A DNA stretch of 64,000 nucleotides from Variovorax paradoxus (lineage in GTDB: Bacteria > Pseudomonadota > Gammaproteobacteria > Burkholderiales > Burkholderiaceae_C), in the NCBI RefSeq assembly GCF_018614915.1, contig NZ_JAGGNU010000034.1, positions 124,001 through 188,000 on the forward strand, in the 5' to 3' direction. Every line of letters begins with the position of its first letter. Positions within the stretch are counted from its first letter, which is position 1. The notes beneath the pieces were generated by a model that was not told the DNA's origin, ran no database searches, and worked only from the letters and a program-made list of their open reading frames with translations. Shown here one piece after another: positions 27,105 to 35,694 of this stretch. The translations under genes and the position numbers were made by a program.

Positions 27105-28066
27105 TGTCGCCGGACGACCGTGCCAGAGCGCCGCGCGTGGCCTTGCTCAGCGAGGTGCTGGACCTCGAGTACATCGCCGTGGCTTTCCGCGAGGCCCATC
27201 CGGGCATCGACCTGCGCCTGGGCGGGGAGCTCGGCGCACTGCACGAGATCGACGCGGCCGTGTGCTGGTTTCCGCCGCATGGTCTGCTCGCGCAGATGCC
27301 GAAGCTTCGGCTCGTGCAGTCGCTGGCCGCGGGCATCGAGCACATCACAGCCGATGCGGAGTTGCCGCGCCACTTGCCCCTGTGTCGCATCGTCGACACC
27401 GGCATGGCGGCCGGCATGAAGGCCTATGTCTGCTGGGCCGTGGTGCAGCAGCACCGCGGCATGCGGGCCTACGTCGCAAGTTCCGCGGCTCGCCGATGGG
27501 AGGAGCAGCCGATAGCGTCGCCGCGCCACCATCGCGTCGGCATTGCCGGCCTGGGCAAGCTGGGCATGGCTTGCGCCGAGGCGCTCGCCGCCGTCGGCTA
27601 CCAGGTGCGCGGTTGGAGCCGCAGCGCGAAGGAGGCCTTGCCGGCCGGCGTCGCCGGGTTCCACGGTGCGGCGCAGCTCGACGAATTTCTTTCGGGCTGC
27701 GACACGCTGGTGTGCCTATTGCCGCTCACCGCCGAGACGCACGGCTTTCTCGATGCCGCGCTGTTCGCAAAGCTGCCGCGCGGCGCGCACCTGATCAACG
27801 TCGGCCGCGGCGACCATCTGGTCGAGACCGACCTGCAGCCGGCACTCGATGCGGGCCAGCTCTCGGCGGCCACCCTCGATGCCTTTTCACAGGAGCCGCT
27901 GCCGCCGAAGCACCCGTTCTGGGGCGACCCGCGCATCCTTGTCACGCCCCACATCGCGACGCGCACCGACAGCCTCGTGATCGCGCGCCAGACGCTCGAC
28001 AACCTCGCGTCGGTGCGGCAGGGCCGGCGTCCCGCGAACCAGGTCGACCTGGCGCGCGGCTATTGA
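27104..28066 (+). CDS. D-2-hydroxyacid dehydrogenase, GhrA-like glyoxylate/hydroxypyruvate reductase
   Basis: A 320-residue cytoplasmic enzyme. The NAD(P)-binding motif is VGIAGLGKLGMACAEAL (about residues 147-163). Catalytic residues follow family order: Arg in LINVGRGDHLVE, Glu in SQEPLPPKHPFW and His in TPHIATRTD. GhrA enzymes reduce glyoxylate or hydroxypyruvate. The ATG at 27104 overlaps the ATPase stop by one base; a GTG one codon earlier is possible. In this cluster it may remove a keto-acid product of the aminotransferase or aldolase. Confidence 0.87.
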   Translation: MSPDDRARAPRVALLSEVLDLEYIAVAFREAHPGIDLRLGGELGALHEIDAAVCWFPPHGLLAQMPKLRLVQSLAAGIEHITADAELPRHLPLCRIVDTGMAAGMKAYVCWAVVQQHRGMRAYVASSAARRWEEQPIASPRHHRVGIAGLGKLGMACAEALAAVGYQVRGWSRSAKEALPAGVAGFHGAAQLDEFLSGCDTLVCLLPLTAETHGFLDAALFAKLPRGAHLINVGRGDHLVETDLQPALDAGQLSAATLDAFSQEPLPPKHPFWGDPRILVTPHIATRTDSLVIARQTLDNLASVRQGRRPANQVDLARGY

Positions 28067-28092
28067 ACTCCCATCCACCGGAATCGCCCTTC

Positions 28093-29463
28093 ATGAACGC
28101 CAGCACGCACGCAGAGAACGTCGCCAACGACATCGCCGCGCATCTCCATTCCTTCACCAACCTCGCGACCCATCCGCAGGTCGGCCCGCTGGTGATCCAG
28201 CGCGGCGACGGCATTTTCGTGGAGGACGACCAGGGCCGCCGCTATCTCGAAGCGATGTCGGGCCTGTGGTGCGCATCGCTGGGCTTCAGCAACCAGCGCC
28301 TCGCCAAGGCCGGCAGCGAGGCGCTGCACGGGCTGCCGTACTACCACACGTTCAACGGCCGCTCCAATCCGGCCGCGATCGCGCTGGCCGAAAAGCTGTT
28401 GTCGCTGGCGCCGGCGCCGATGTCGAAAGTGTTCTTCGCCAACTCGGGCTCGGAGGCCAACGACTCGGCGGTCAAGCTGGTCTGGTACTACCACAACGCC
28501 ATCGGCAAGCCCGAAAAGAAGAAGATCATCGCGCGCCTCAATGCGTACCATGGCGTCACCGTCGCGGCCGCGAGCCTGAGCGGCCTCGTGCCGAATCACC
28601 GCGACTTCGACCTGCCGATCGACCGCATCCTGCACGTCGACTGTCCGCACCATTTCCGCTACGCAGAAGCCGGCGAGAGCGAGGAAGACTTCGCGACGCG
28701 GTTGGCCGATGCGCTCGACAAGCGCATCCTCGACGAAGGCCCCGGGACGGTCGGCGCCTTCATCGCTGAACCCGTGATGGGCGCCGGCGGCGTCCTGGTG
28801 CCGCCGGCCACTTACTTCGACAAGGTCCAGAAGGTTCTCGCGAAGTACGAGGTGCTGCTGATCGCCGACGAAGTGATCTGCGGCTTCGGCCGCACCGGCG
28901 ACATGTTCGGCTCGACCACCTTCGGCCTGAAGCCCGACATCCTGACCGCGGCCAAGGCGCTGTCCTCGGGCTACGTGCCGATCTCGGCCGTGATGATCAG
29001 CGAGAAGGTGCATGCCGCGGTGGCGGCCAACAGCGGACAGATCGGCACCTTCGGCCACGGCTTCACCTACTCGGGCCATCCGGTGGCCTGCGCCATCGCG
29101 CTCGAGACGCTGCGGGTCTACGAGGACGAGAACATCCTCGCGCACGTCCAGTCGCTGGTGCCGCAATTCCAGCAGGGGTTGCGCAGCCACGCCGCGCGCA
29201 AGTACGTCGGCGAGGTGCGCGGCGTGGGGCTCATCGGCGCGATCGAGCTGTATGCCGACCCCGCGACGCGCACGCCCTTCGATCCCGCGCAGAAGGCCGG
29301 CGCCCGGCTGGCCGAACTCGCGCTGGCGCAAGGCCTCATCGTGCGCGCCATGGGCGACTCCGTCGCCTTCTGCCCTCCGCTCATCATCACGGCCGCGCAG
29401 ATCGACGACATGTTTGCGCGCTTCAGCCGCGCCATGGCGGTCTTCGAAGAAACCTTCGCATGA
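28093..29463 (+). CDS. Class III aminotransferase (omega-amino acid or polyamine type)
   Basis: A 456-residue PLP enzyme. It has the class III blocks YLEAMSGLWCASLGF, FFANSGSEANDSAVKL and NAYHGVT. The Asp that binds the PLP ring is in LLIADEVICGFGRTG, and the PLP Lys is in TAAKALSSGYVPISAV. The closest pattern is that of omega-amino acid:pyruvate and putrescine-type transaminases, which move a terminal amino group to pyruvate or another keto acid. It overlaps the first HDAC-like gene by 4 bases, which supports a role in amine breakdown. Confidence 0.88.
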   Translation: MNASTHAENVANDIAAHLHSFTNLATHPQVGPLVIQRGDGIFVEDDQGRRYLEAMSGLWCASLGFSNQRLAKAGSEALHGLPYYHTFNGRSNPAAIALAEKLLSLAPAPMSKVFFANSGSEANDSAVKLVWYYHNAIGKPEKKKIIARLNAYHGVTVAAASLSGLVPNHRDFDLPIDRILHVDCPHHFRYAEAGESEEDFATRLADALDKRILDEGPGTVGAFIAEPVMGAGGVLVPPATYFDKVQKVLAKYEVLLIADEVICGFGRTGDMFGSTTFGLKPDILTAAKALSSGYVPISAVMISEKVHAAVAANSGQIGTFGHGFTYSGHPVACAIALETLRVYEDENILAHVQSLVPQFQQGLRSHAARKYVGEVRGVGLIGAIELYADPATRTPFDPAQKAGARLAELALAQGLIVRAMGDSVAFCPPLIITAAQIDDMFARFSRAMAVFEETFA

Positions 29464-30518
29464 AGGCCTTCTTCACGAACGACCAGCTGCTGCACGAACC
29501 GCAGCAGTTCATGCGGCTGGGCCGCATCTGCAAGCCGACCGACCTGCCGAGCCGCGCGCATGCGCTGCGCGGCGCCCTGGCCCTGCGCGGCATCGCGCTG
29601 GCCGAGCCGCGGGACTGCGGCCGCGCGCCGCTCGAAGCCGTGCACAGCGCCGACTACCTTGACTACCTGGAAACAGCCTATGCGCTGTGGCGCGAGCTCG
29701 AGGTGCCCGGCGTGGAACCCGGCATCGAGGTGCTGCCGAATCTTTCGCCCTACTACAACGGCACGCCGGGCGTGGCGCGCGCGCCGTGCCCCTCGCCCTC
29801 GCTGGTGGCGCGTACGGGCTACTACGTCAGCGATCTCTCGTGCCCGCTCGGCCCGCACACCTGGCGCTCGATATTGCGCTCGGCGCACACCGCGGTGGCG
29901 GCTGCCGATGCGGTGCTGGAAAGCGGCGACGCGGCCTATGCGCTGTGCCGCCCCTCGGGCCACCACGCGCACCGCGACCGCGCGGGCGGCTTCTGCTACA
30001 TCAACAACAGCGCCATTGCGGCGCAGCGGCTCTGGGAGCGGCACGGCCGCGTGGCGGTGTTCGACGTCGATGCGCACCACGGCGACGGCACGCAGAACAT
30101 TTTCTATGCGCGCGGCGACGTGCTGACCGTGTCCACGCATGCCGATCCCTCGGGCTACTACCCGTTCTACACCGGCTATGCGCACGAGCGCGGCGTGGGT
30201 GCGGGCGAAGGCTTCAACCTGAACCTGCCGCTTGCGCACGGCGCGGACAACGCGGTGTTCCTGCAGGCAGTGGACCAAGGCGCGGCCGCGCTGCGCGAAT
30301 TCGCGCCGAAGGCGCTGGTGCTCGCGCTCGGTTTCGACAGCTACAAGGACGACCCCATCAGCGTGCTGAAGCTCGACCTCGACGCCTACCGCCACATCGG
30401 CGAGCGCGTCGGTGCGCTGAAGCTGCCGACCGTGATCGTGCAGGAAGGCGGCTACATGGTGGAGGCCATCGGCCCCGCGCTCGACCATTTCCTGCGGGGC
30501 TTCCAGGCCGCGCGATGA
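29460..30518 (+). CDS. Histone-deacetylase family amidohydrolase 1 (acetylpolyamine deacetylase type)
   Basis: A 352-residue zinc enzyme. The active-site His pair is in RPSGHHAHRDRAGGFCYINN. The zinc ligands are the Asp and His of FDVDAHHGDGTQ and the Asp of LGFDSYKDDP, and the catalytic Tyr is in VQEGGYMVE. Bacterial members with this pattern remove acetyl groups from acetylated polyamines or other acyl-amines. It lies between an amine transaminase and a DMT transporter, overlapping both by 4 bases. A second, different paralogue follows at 32233. Confidence 0.9.
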   Translation: MKAFFTNDQLLHEPQQFMRLGRICKPTDLPSRAHALRGALALRGIALAEPRDCGRAPLEAVHSADYLDYLETAYALWRELEVPGVEPGIEVLPNLSPYYNGTPGVARAPCPSPSLVARTGYYVSDLSCPLGPHTWRSILRSAHTAVAAADAVLESGDAAYALCRPSGHHAHRDRAGGFCYINNSAIAAQRLWERHGRVAVFDVDAHHGDGTQNIFYARGDVLTVSTHADPSGYYPFYTGYAHERGVGAGEGFNLNLPLAHGADNAVFLQAVDQGAAALREFAPKALVLALGFDSYKDDPISVLKLDLDAYRHIGERVGALKLPTVIVQEGGYMVEAIGPALDHFLRGFQAAR

Positions 30519-31441
30519 GCACCGCAGCCATCGCCCTCGCACTGCGCCCGGCGCGCTCCAAGAGCGCCGGCGTGGCGCTGTTCTTCTGCGCGCTGGTGGC
30601 CTTTGCCTCCTATGACGCGTTCTGCAAGCACATGCTGCAGTTCTACCCGGCGCCCTTCGTCAACGTGATGCGCTACATCGCGGTGAGCGGCGTCGCCTTC
30701 GCGGTGCTGCTGCGCCATGGCGACCTGCGCATGTGGCGCACGCCGCAGAAGCCGCTGCTGCTGCTGCGCGGGCTGATGCTCGCGACGGTAGCGACCTGCT
30801 TCATGACGGCGCTGATCTGGATGCCGCTGGCCGAGGCCACGGCCATCTATTTCACCGCGCCGCTCCTGATGGTGGCGCTGTCGCCGTGGCTGCTCGGCGA
30901 GCAGGTGCGGCGCAGCCGCTGGGTGGCGGTGACGGTCGGCTTCGGAGGCATGCTGCTGATCGTGCGGCCGGGCGCCGACCTGCCCCTGCTCGGCACGGTG
31001 CTGATGGCCGTGGCGGCCGCCTGCTACGCGATCTTCCAGTTGCTCACGCGGCGGCTTGCGGGCCTGGTCGCGGGGCCGATGCAGTACGCCTGGACCGCGT
31101 TGGCCTGCTTGGTGGCCACGCTGCTGCCTGCCCCCTTCTTCCTGCCCGCCCAGCAGCCGCCGTGGGGCGACCTGGCGCTGCTGCTCGCGGGCGGCGCCTG
31201 CAGCGCCGCGGCGCAATGGCTGCTGCTGGCCGCGTTCGAGCGTGTGGAGGCCTCGACGCTGGCGCCGCTCAACTACTTCCAGCTGCTGCTGGCCGTGGCC
31301 TTCAGCACCTTCTGGTTCCGCCGGCCGCCCGACGCGATCGCGATGGCCGGCATCGCGCTGATCATGGCGGCGGGCATCTACCTGGCGCGCGCGGGGCGGG
31401 GCTTGAAGACCGCGCCGGCCGCGCCAGACGCCATCCGGTGA
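30515..31441 (+). CDS. DMT-superfamily transporter (EamA type)
   Basis: A 308-residue protein with about ten membrane helices in two EamA repeats. The first repeat contains NVMRYIAVSGVAFAVLL and WMPLAEATAIYFTAPLLMVA; the second ends with RVEASTLAPLNYFQLLLAV. Such transporters often export amino acids or metabolites, though some import. It overlaps the HDAC-like gene by 4 bases. It might export an excess amine or intermediate. Confidence 0.88.
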   Translation: MSTAAIALALRPARSKSAGVALFFCALVAFASYDAFCKHMLQFYPAPFVNVMRYIAVSGVAFAVLLRHGDLRMWRTPQKPLLLLRGLMLATVATCFMTALIWMPLAEATAIYFTAPLLMVALSPWLLGEQVRRSRWVAVTVGFGGMLLIVRPGADLPLLGTVLMAVAAACYAIFQLLTRRLAGLVAGPMQYAWTALACLVATLLPAPFFLPAQQPPWGDLALLLAGGACSAAAQWLLLAAFERVEASTLAPLNYFQLLLAVAFSTFWFRRPPDAIAMAGIALIMAAGIYLARAGRGLKTAPAAPDAIR

Positions 31442-31481
31442 AGAATCGCCCCTGGCCCCTACCAATGACGAGACAAGCAAC

Positions 31482-32213
31482 ATGGCAACCTCCGTAATTT
31501 CTTCTCCTTCTGCCGACACGGCCCTCTTCGAGTCGGTCGAATCGACCGATCTCGTCGGGCTGGTCGAGGCCCAGCTGACACGCGCCATCGTCGAAGGCCG
31601 CCTGGCCCCCGGCAGCCGCATCGTCGAGGCCGACATCGCGCGCCGCATGGGCGTGAGCCGCGCGCCGGTGCGCGAGGCGGCGCGGCGGCTCGAGCGCCAG
31701 GGCGTGCTGGTGGCCAAGCCGCGCCACGGCTTCGCGGTGCGGACCATCAGCGTGCAGGAGATCGACGACCTGTTCGAGGTGCGCCTGAGCCTCGAACTGA
31801 CCTCGATCGAGCTGGCCTGCCGCAAGGCCGACGACGCGGGCATCGCGCGCGTGCAGGCGCTGGTCGAAGCCATGGTGCGCGAGGCGAGCACGCAGCCGCA
31901 GCACCACCGCATCGCCACCGACCTGGCGCTGCACACGCTGATTTGCGAGCTGTCGGGCAATGCGCACCTGCACCGGATCTTCATGAACACGCAGACCGAG
32001 ATGCAGATGATCATCGCGCTGATCGATGCGGTCTACCATGACCCCACCGCGATGGCCGCGACCCACCGCCCCATCGTTGACGCTCTCGCGCGCCGAGATC
32101 CCGAGGCCGCCAAGGCGGCGATGCGCGTGCACCTGGAAGACGCCTGGCAGCACGTGCGCGCGCTGTTCGTGAAGCAGCACGGCGCAACCGCACCGCTTCC
32201 CAGCAACGCCTGA
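31482..32213 (+). CDS. GntR-family regulator, FadR (FCD) subfamily
   Basis: A 243-residue regulator. The winged helix lies at residues about 24-88 (LTRAIVEGRLAPGSRIVEAD, MGVSRAPVREAARRLERQG). The C-terminal all-helical FCD domain has the Asp/His metal-ligand pattern (DLFEVRLSLEL, DLALHTLICELSGN, HRPIVDALARRDPE). FCD domains bind carboxylic acids. It sits in the middle of the cluster and probably controls it; a matching palindrome lies before the aldolase gene. Confidence 0.9.
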   Translation: MATSVISSPSADTALFESVESTDLVGLVEAQLTRAIVEGRLAPGSRIVEADIARRMGVSRAPVREAARRLERQGVLVAKPRHGFAVRTISVQEIDDLFEVRLSLELTSIELACRKADDAGIARVQALVEAMVREASTQPQHHRIATDLALHTLICELSGNAHLHRIFMNTQTEMQMIIALIDAVYHDPTAMAATHRPIVDALARRDPEAAKAAMRVHLEDAWQHVRALFVKQHGATAPLPSNA

Positions 32214-32232
32214 TCCCGGAGAGGCTCGCCCG

Positions 32233-33261
32233 ATGAAAGTCGTCTACAGCGATACGCACAAGGACCACGACCCGCAGCTCTTCATGGTGCGCGGCAAGCT
32301 CAAGCGCAGCAACGAGCAGCCCGAGCGCGCGTTCCGCCTGCTCAAGGCGGTCGAGCAGGAAGGCCACGAGATCGTCGCCACGTGCGACTTCGGTGCCGGG
32401 CCGCGCGCCGCCATCCACACGCCCGAGTACCTGCGTTTTCTCGAGACGGCCTACGCGCGCTGGCAGCTGCTGGACGACCCGTCCGGCGAGGTGATGCCCA
32501 ACATCCATCCCTTCCCGGGCCAGCCCTGTACCTACCCCGACAGCGTGGTCGGCCAGGCCGGCTTCCACATGGGCGACAACGCCTGCTCGATCGGCGCGCG
32601 CACTTGGGAAGCCGCCATTGCATCGGCGAACATGGCGACGCATGCGGCGCAGCTCGTGCTCGACGGCGAGCGCGCGGCCTATGCGCTTTGCCGTCCGCCC
32701 GGCCACCACGCCTACGCCGACCGCGCCAACGGTTTCTGCTACCTGAACAACGTGGCCATTGCCGCGCAGCATTTGCGCGGCGTGCACGACCGCGTGGCGA
32801 TCCTCGACATCGACGTGCACCACGGCAATGGCACGCAGGGCATCTTCTATCGCCGTGCCGACGTGCTGACTCTCTCGCTGCACGGCGACCCGCGCAACTT
32901 CACGCCCTTCTTCATCGGCCATGCGCACGAGCGCGGCGAAGGCGAAGGCCTGGGCTACAACATCAACAAGCCGCTGGCGCTGGGCACCGACCTCGACGGC
33001 TACCTACCCGCGCTGCGCGATGCCTGCGACAGCATCCGCGCCTATGCGCCCGGCGCGCTCGTGGTGGCGCTGGGCCTCGATGCACACGAGCGCGACCCCT
33101 ACAAGGGCATGAAGATCCAGACGGCCGGCTTCGCCGTGCTGCTGGGCGAGGTCGCCCGCCTGGGGCTGCCCACGGTGCTGGTGCAGGAGGGCGGCTACCT
33201 CTCCGACGACCTCGGCCCGAACATCGCGAGCGCGCTGCGCGGGTTCGAGGGGGCTGCATGA
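32233..33261 (+). CDS. Histone-deacetylase family amidohydrolase 2 (acetylpolyamine deacetylase type)
   Basis: A 342-residue zinc amidohydrolase, paralogous to the gene at 29460 but clearly diverged. The His pair is in RPPGHHAYADRANGFCYLNN, the zinc ligands in LDIDVHHGNGTQ and LGLDAHERDP, and the Tyr in VQEGGYLSDD. The N-terminus begins MKVVYSDTHKDHDPQLFMVR, as in bacterial acetylpolyamine amidohydrolases. All catalytic residues are kept, so both paralogues should be active, perhaps on different chain lengths or acyl groups. Confidence 0.9.
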   Translation: MKVVYSDTHKDHDPQLFMVRGKLKRSNEQPERAFRLLKAVEQEGHEIVATCDFGAGPRAAIHTPEYLRFLETAYARWQLLDDPSGEVMPNIHPFPGQPCTYPDSVVGQAGFHMGDNACSIGARTWEAAIASANMATHAAQLVLDGERAAYALCRPPGHHAYADRANGFCYLNNVAIAAQHLRGVHDRVAILDIDVHHGNGTQGIFYRRADVLTLSLHGDPRNFTPFFIGHAHERGEGEGLGYNINKPLALGTDLDGYLPALRDACDSIRAYAPGALVVALGLDAHERDPYKGMKIQTAGFAVLLGEVARLGLPTVLVQEGGYLSDDLGPNIASALRGFEGAA

Positions 33262-33269
33262 GCGCAGCA

Positions 33270-33337
33270 CCGGGCCGCCCCAAGCAAGCTCGCTCCCGCT
33301 TGACGGGAAGGCGCGCAGCGCCAAGGATGCACCAATG
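33270..33337 (+). repeat. Start-codon leader repeat, copy 2
   Basis: Begins CCGGGCCGCCCCAAG and ends GGATGCACCAATG, the last three bases being the start of the kinase gene. Two hairpins lie inside: CCCG-CTTGA-CGGG and GGCGC-GCA-GCGCC. The ends match copy 1 at 9383-9436, while the hairpin part differs. Confidence 0.5.
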
Positions 33338-34390
33338 ACGGCCGCGGACTTCGCCGACGCGCAGGTGCTCAGCGAAGGCTCGCCCGCGCTCGACGGCACC
33401 TGGGTGCGCCAGCTGGCGCGCGAGCGCTACGGCATCGACGGCGAGATGAAGCCGCTGACCGGCGAACGCGACCGCAACTACCGGCTCGAGCGCACGGCCG
33501 ACGGCGCCCGCTTCATGCTGAAGATCTCGCACCCGGCAGAGACCGCGCTGGTCGCCGACTTCCAGACCCAGGCCCTGCTGTACCTTGCGGCCACCGACCC
33601 CGGCCTGCCGGTGCAGCGCATCGTGCCGACGCGCGACGGCGCCGCCTCCTTCGTCTGCAATCCGGGCGATGGCCTGCCGCGCGTGGTGCGCCTCTTCAGC
33701 TACCTGCCCGGCCTGCCGCTGCCCGAGGCGCCGCGCACGCCGCTGCAGCAGCAGAACCTCGCGCGCATGCTGGCCCGGCTCGACATTGCGCTCGCGGGCT
33801 TCGACCACCCGGCCGGCGAGCTGCCGCTGCCCTGGGACCTCCAGCGCGCCGACAGTGTGCGCGGCCTGCTCGCGCACATCGCCGAGCCAGAACGCCGCAC
33901 GCTCGCGGCTGCCGCGCTCGAGCGCTTCGAGCGCGACGCCAAGCCCGTGCTGCGCACGCTGCCCGCGCAGCCGATCCACAACGACTTCAACATCTACAAC
34001 GTGCTGGTCGACCCGGCCGACACCGATCGCATTGCCGCGATCCTCGACTTCGGCGACATGGTGCGCGCGCCGTGCATCAACGATCTGGCCGTGGCCGCCG
34101 CGTACCAGGCCGACACGGGCGACGACCCGCTCGCGGCCATCGTGCCGCTGGTCGCCGCGTACCACGCGGCGCGGCCGCTGTCGCCGGCCGAAATCGGCGT
34201 GCTGTTCGACCTGATCATGGCGCGGCTCGTGATGGTGGTGGCCATCAGCGGCTGGCGCGCCGCGCGCTATCCCGAGAACGCGCCCTACCTGCTGCGCAAC
34301 AACCCGCTGTCGTGGGCGCGGCTGCAGGCCTGCGAGCGCGTCGGCGCCGCCGCCGCGACGGCCGCCTTTCGGCGCGCCGTGAACCTCTGA
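33335..34390 (+). CDS. APH-fold kinase, hydroxylysine-kinase-like
   Basis: A 351-residue aminoglycoside-phosphotransferase-fold kinase. The catalytic loop is PIHNDFNIYNVLVD (H-x-D-x-x-x-x-N) and the metal site is AAILDFGDMVRAPCINDLAV. The DFGDM motif followed by NDLAVA is characteristic of the branch that contains hydroxylysine kinase (HYKK/AGPHD1) and the kinase half of fused kinase-aminotransferase proteins in rhizobia. The next gene encodes an AGXT2L-like phospho-lyase, the partner of this kinase in animals. A GTP- or ATP-dependent phosphorylation of a hydroxy-amine is therefore proposed. Confidence 0.8.
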   Translation: MTAADFADAQVLSEGSPALDGTWVRQLARERYGIDGEMKPLTGERDRNYRLERTADGARFMLKISHPAETALVADFQTQALLYLAATDPGLPVQRIVPTRDGAASFVCNPGDGLPRVVRLFSYLPGLPLPEAPRTPLQQQNLARMLARLDIALAGFDHPAGELPLPWDLQRADSVRGLLAHIAEPERRTLAAAALERFERDAKPVLRTLPAQPIHNDFNIYNVLVDPADTDRIAAILDFGDMVRAPCINDLAVAAAYQADTGDDPLAAIVPLVAAYHAARPLSPAEIGVLFDLIMARLVMVVAISGWRAARYPENAPYLLRNNPLSWARLQACERVGAAAATAAFRRAVNL

Positions 34391-34400
34391 GAGATCGCCC

Positions 34401-35684
34401 ATGACCACCCTTGCTCCCGAAACCCAGGCGCTCGTCCAGCGCCGCGCGCGCGTGCTCGGCCCGGCCTACCGCCTGTTCTACGACATGCCCCTGCATCCGG
34501 TGCGCGGCGAGGGCGTGTGGCTGTACGACGCCGACGGCAAACGCCATCTCGACGCCTACAACAACGTCGCCTCGGTCGGTCATTGCCATCCGCACGTGGT
34601 CGAGGCCATCGCGCGCCAGGCCGGCGTGCTCAACACCCACACGCGCTACCTGCACGAAGGCGTGCTCGACTACGCCGAGCGGCTGCTCGCCACAATGCCG
34701 GCCGAACTCGCGCACGCGATGTTCACCTGCACCGGCAGCGAGGCCAACGACCTCGCGATGCGCATCGCACGCGCACACACGAAGGCCGAGGGGCTGATCG
34801 TCACCCGCTTCGCGTACCACGGCGTCACCGCGTCGATCGCCGAGGCCTCGCCCTCGCTCGGCAAGTTCGTGCAGCTCGGCGACGCGGTGCGCACCGTGCC
34901 CGCGCCCGACAGCTACCGCATCGCGCCCGGCGACCTGGGCCGCGCGTTCGCGCAGGGCGTGCGAGAGGCCATCACCGACCTGAAAGCGCACGGCATTCGT
35001 CCCGCCGCATTGATGGTCGACACGGCGTTCTCGAGCGACGGCATCTTCACCGACCCGCCCGGTTTCATGGCCGAGGCGGTGGAGGCGGTACGCGAGGCCG
35101 GCGGCCTCTTCATCGCCGACGAAGTGCAGCCCGGTCTCGGGCGCACCGGCGATGCGTTCTGGGGCTTCCAGCGGCACGGCGTGGTGCCCGACATCGTCAC
35201 CATGGGCAAGCCGCTCGGCGCCGGCCATCCGCTGGCCGGCCTCGCGGTGCGTCCCGACGTGCTGGCCGCCTTCGGCCGCGAGTGCCGCTACTTCAACACC
35301 TTCGGCGGCAACCCGGTGTCGATGGCCGCGGGCATGGCTGTGCTCGACGTGATCGAGCGCGAAGGGTTGATGGCGAACGCGCAGCGCGTCGGCAGCTACC
35401 TGCGCCACCGCCTGCGCGAACTCGCGGCGCGCCACGCGCTGATCGGCGACGTGCGCGGCGCCGGCCTCTTCACCGGCGTCGAGCTCGTGGCCGACCGCGC
35501 CGCGCGCAGGCCGGCCACGGCGCAGTGCGCACGCGTCGTCAACGCGCTGCGCCACCGCGGCGTGCTGCTGAGCAGCACCGGCGAGCACGCCAGTACGCTC
35601 AAGATCCGCCCACCGCTGGTGTTCTCCGAAGCGAATGCCGACCTGCTCGCGGACACGCTGGACAGCGTGCTCGAGACCTTCTGA
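34401..35684 (+). CDS. Class III PLP enzyme, phospho-lyase-like (AGXT2L type)
   Basis: A 427-residue PLP enzyme of the class III aminotransferase fold. Blocks include [50 protein letters not shown], and the PLP Lys in [16 protein letters not shown]. The GKP-(hydrophobic)-G-x-GHP sequence is that of ethanolamine-phosphate and 5-phosphohydroxylysine phospho-lyases, which release phosphate and ammonia rather than transaminate. It follows the kinase gene after 10 bases. Ordinary transamination cannot be excluded from sequence alone. Confidence 0.82.
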   Translation: MTTLAPETQALVQRRARVLGPAYRLFYDMPLHPVRGEGVWLYDADGKRHLDAYNNVASVGHCHPHVVEAIARQAGVLNTHTRYLHEGVLDYAERLLATMPAELAHAMFTCTGSEANDLAMRIARAHTKAEGLIVTRFAYHGVTASIAEASPSLGKFVQLGDAVRTVPAPDSYRIAPGDLGRAFAQGVREAITDLKAHGIRPAALMVDTAFSSDGIFTDPPGFMAEAVEAVREAGGLFIADEVQPGLGRTGDAFWGFQRHGVVPDIVTMGKPLGAGHPLAGLAVRPDVLAAFGRECRYFNTFGGNPVSMAAGMAVLDVIEREGLMANAQRVGSYLRHRLRELAARHALIGDVRGAGLFTGVELVADRAARRPATAQCARVVNALRHRGVLLSSTGEHASTLKIRPPLVFSEANADLLADTLDSVLETF

Positions 35685-35694
35685 AACCGATCGC

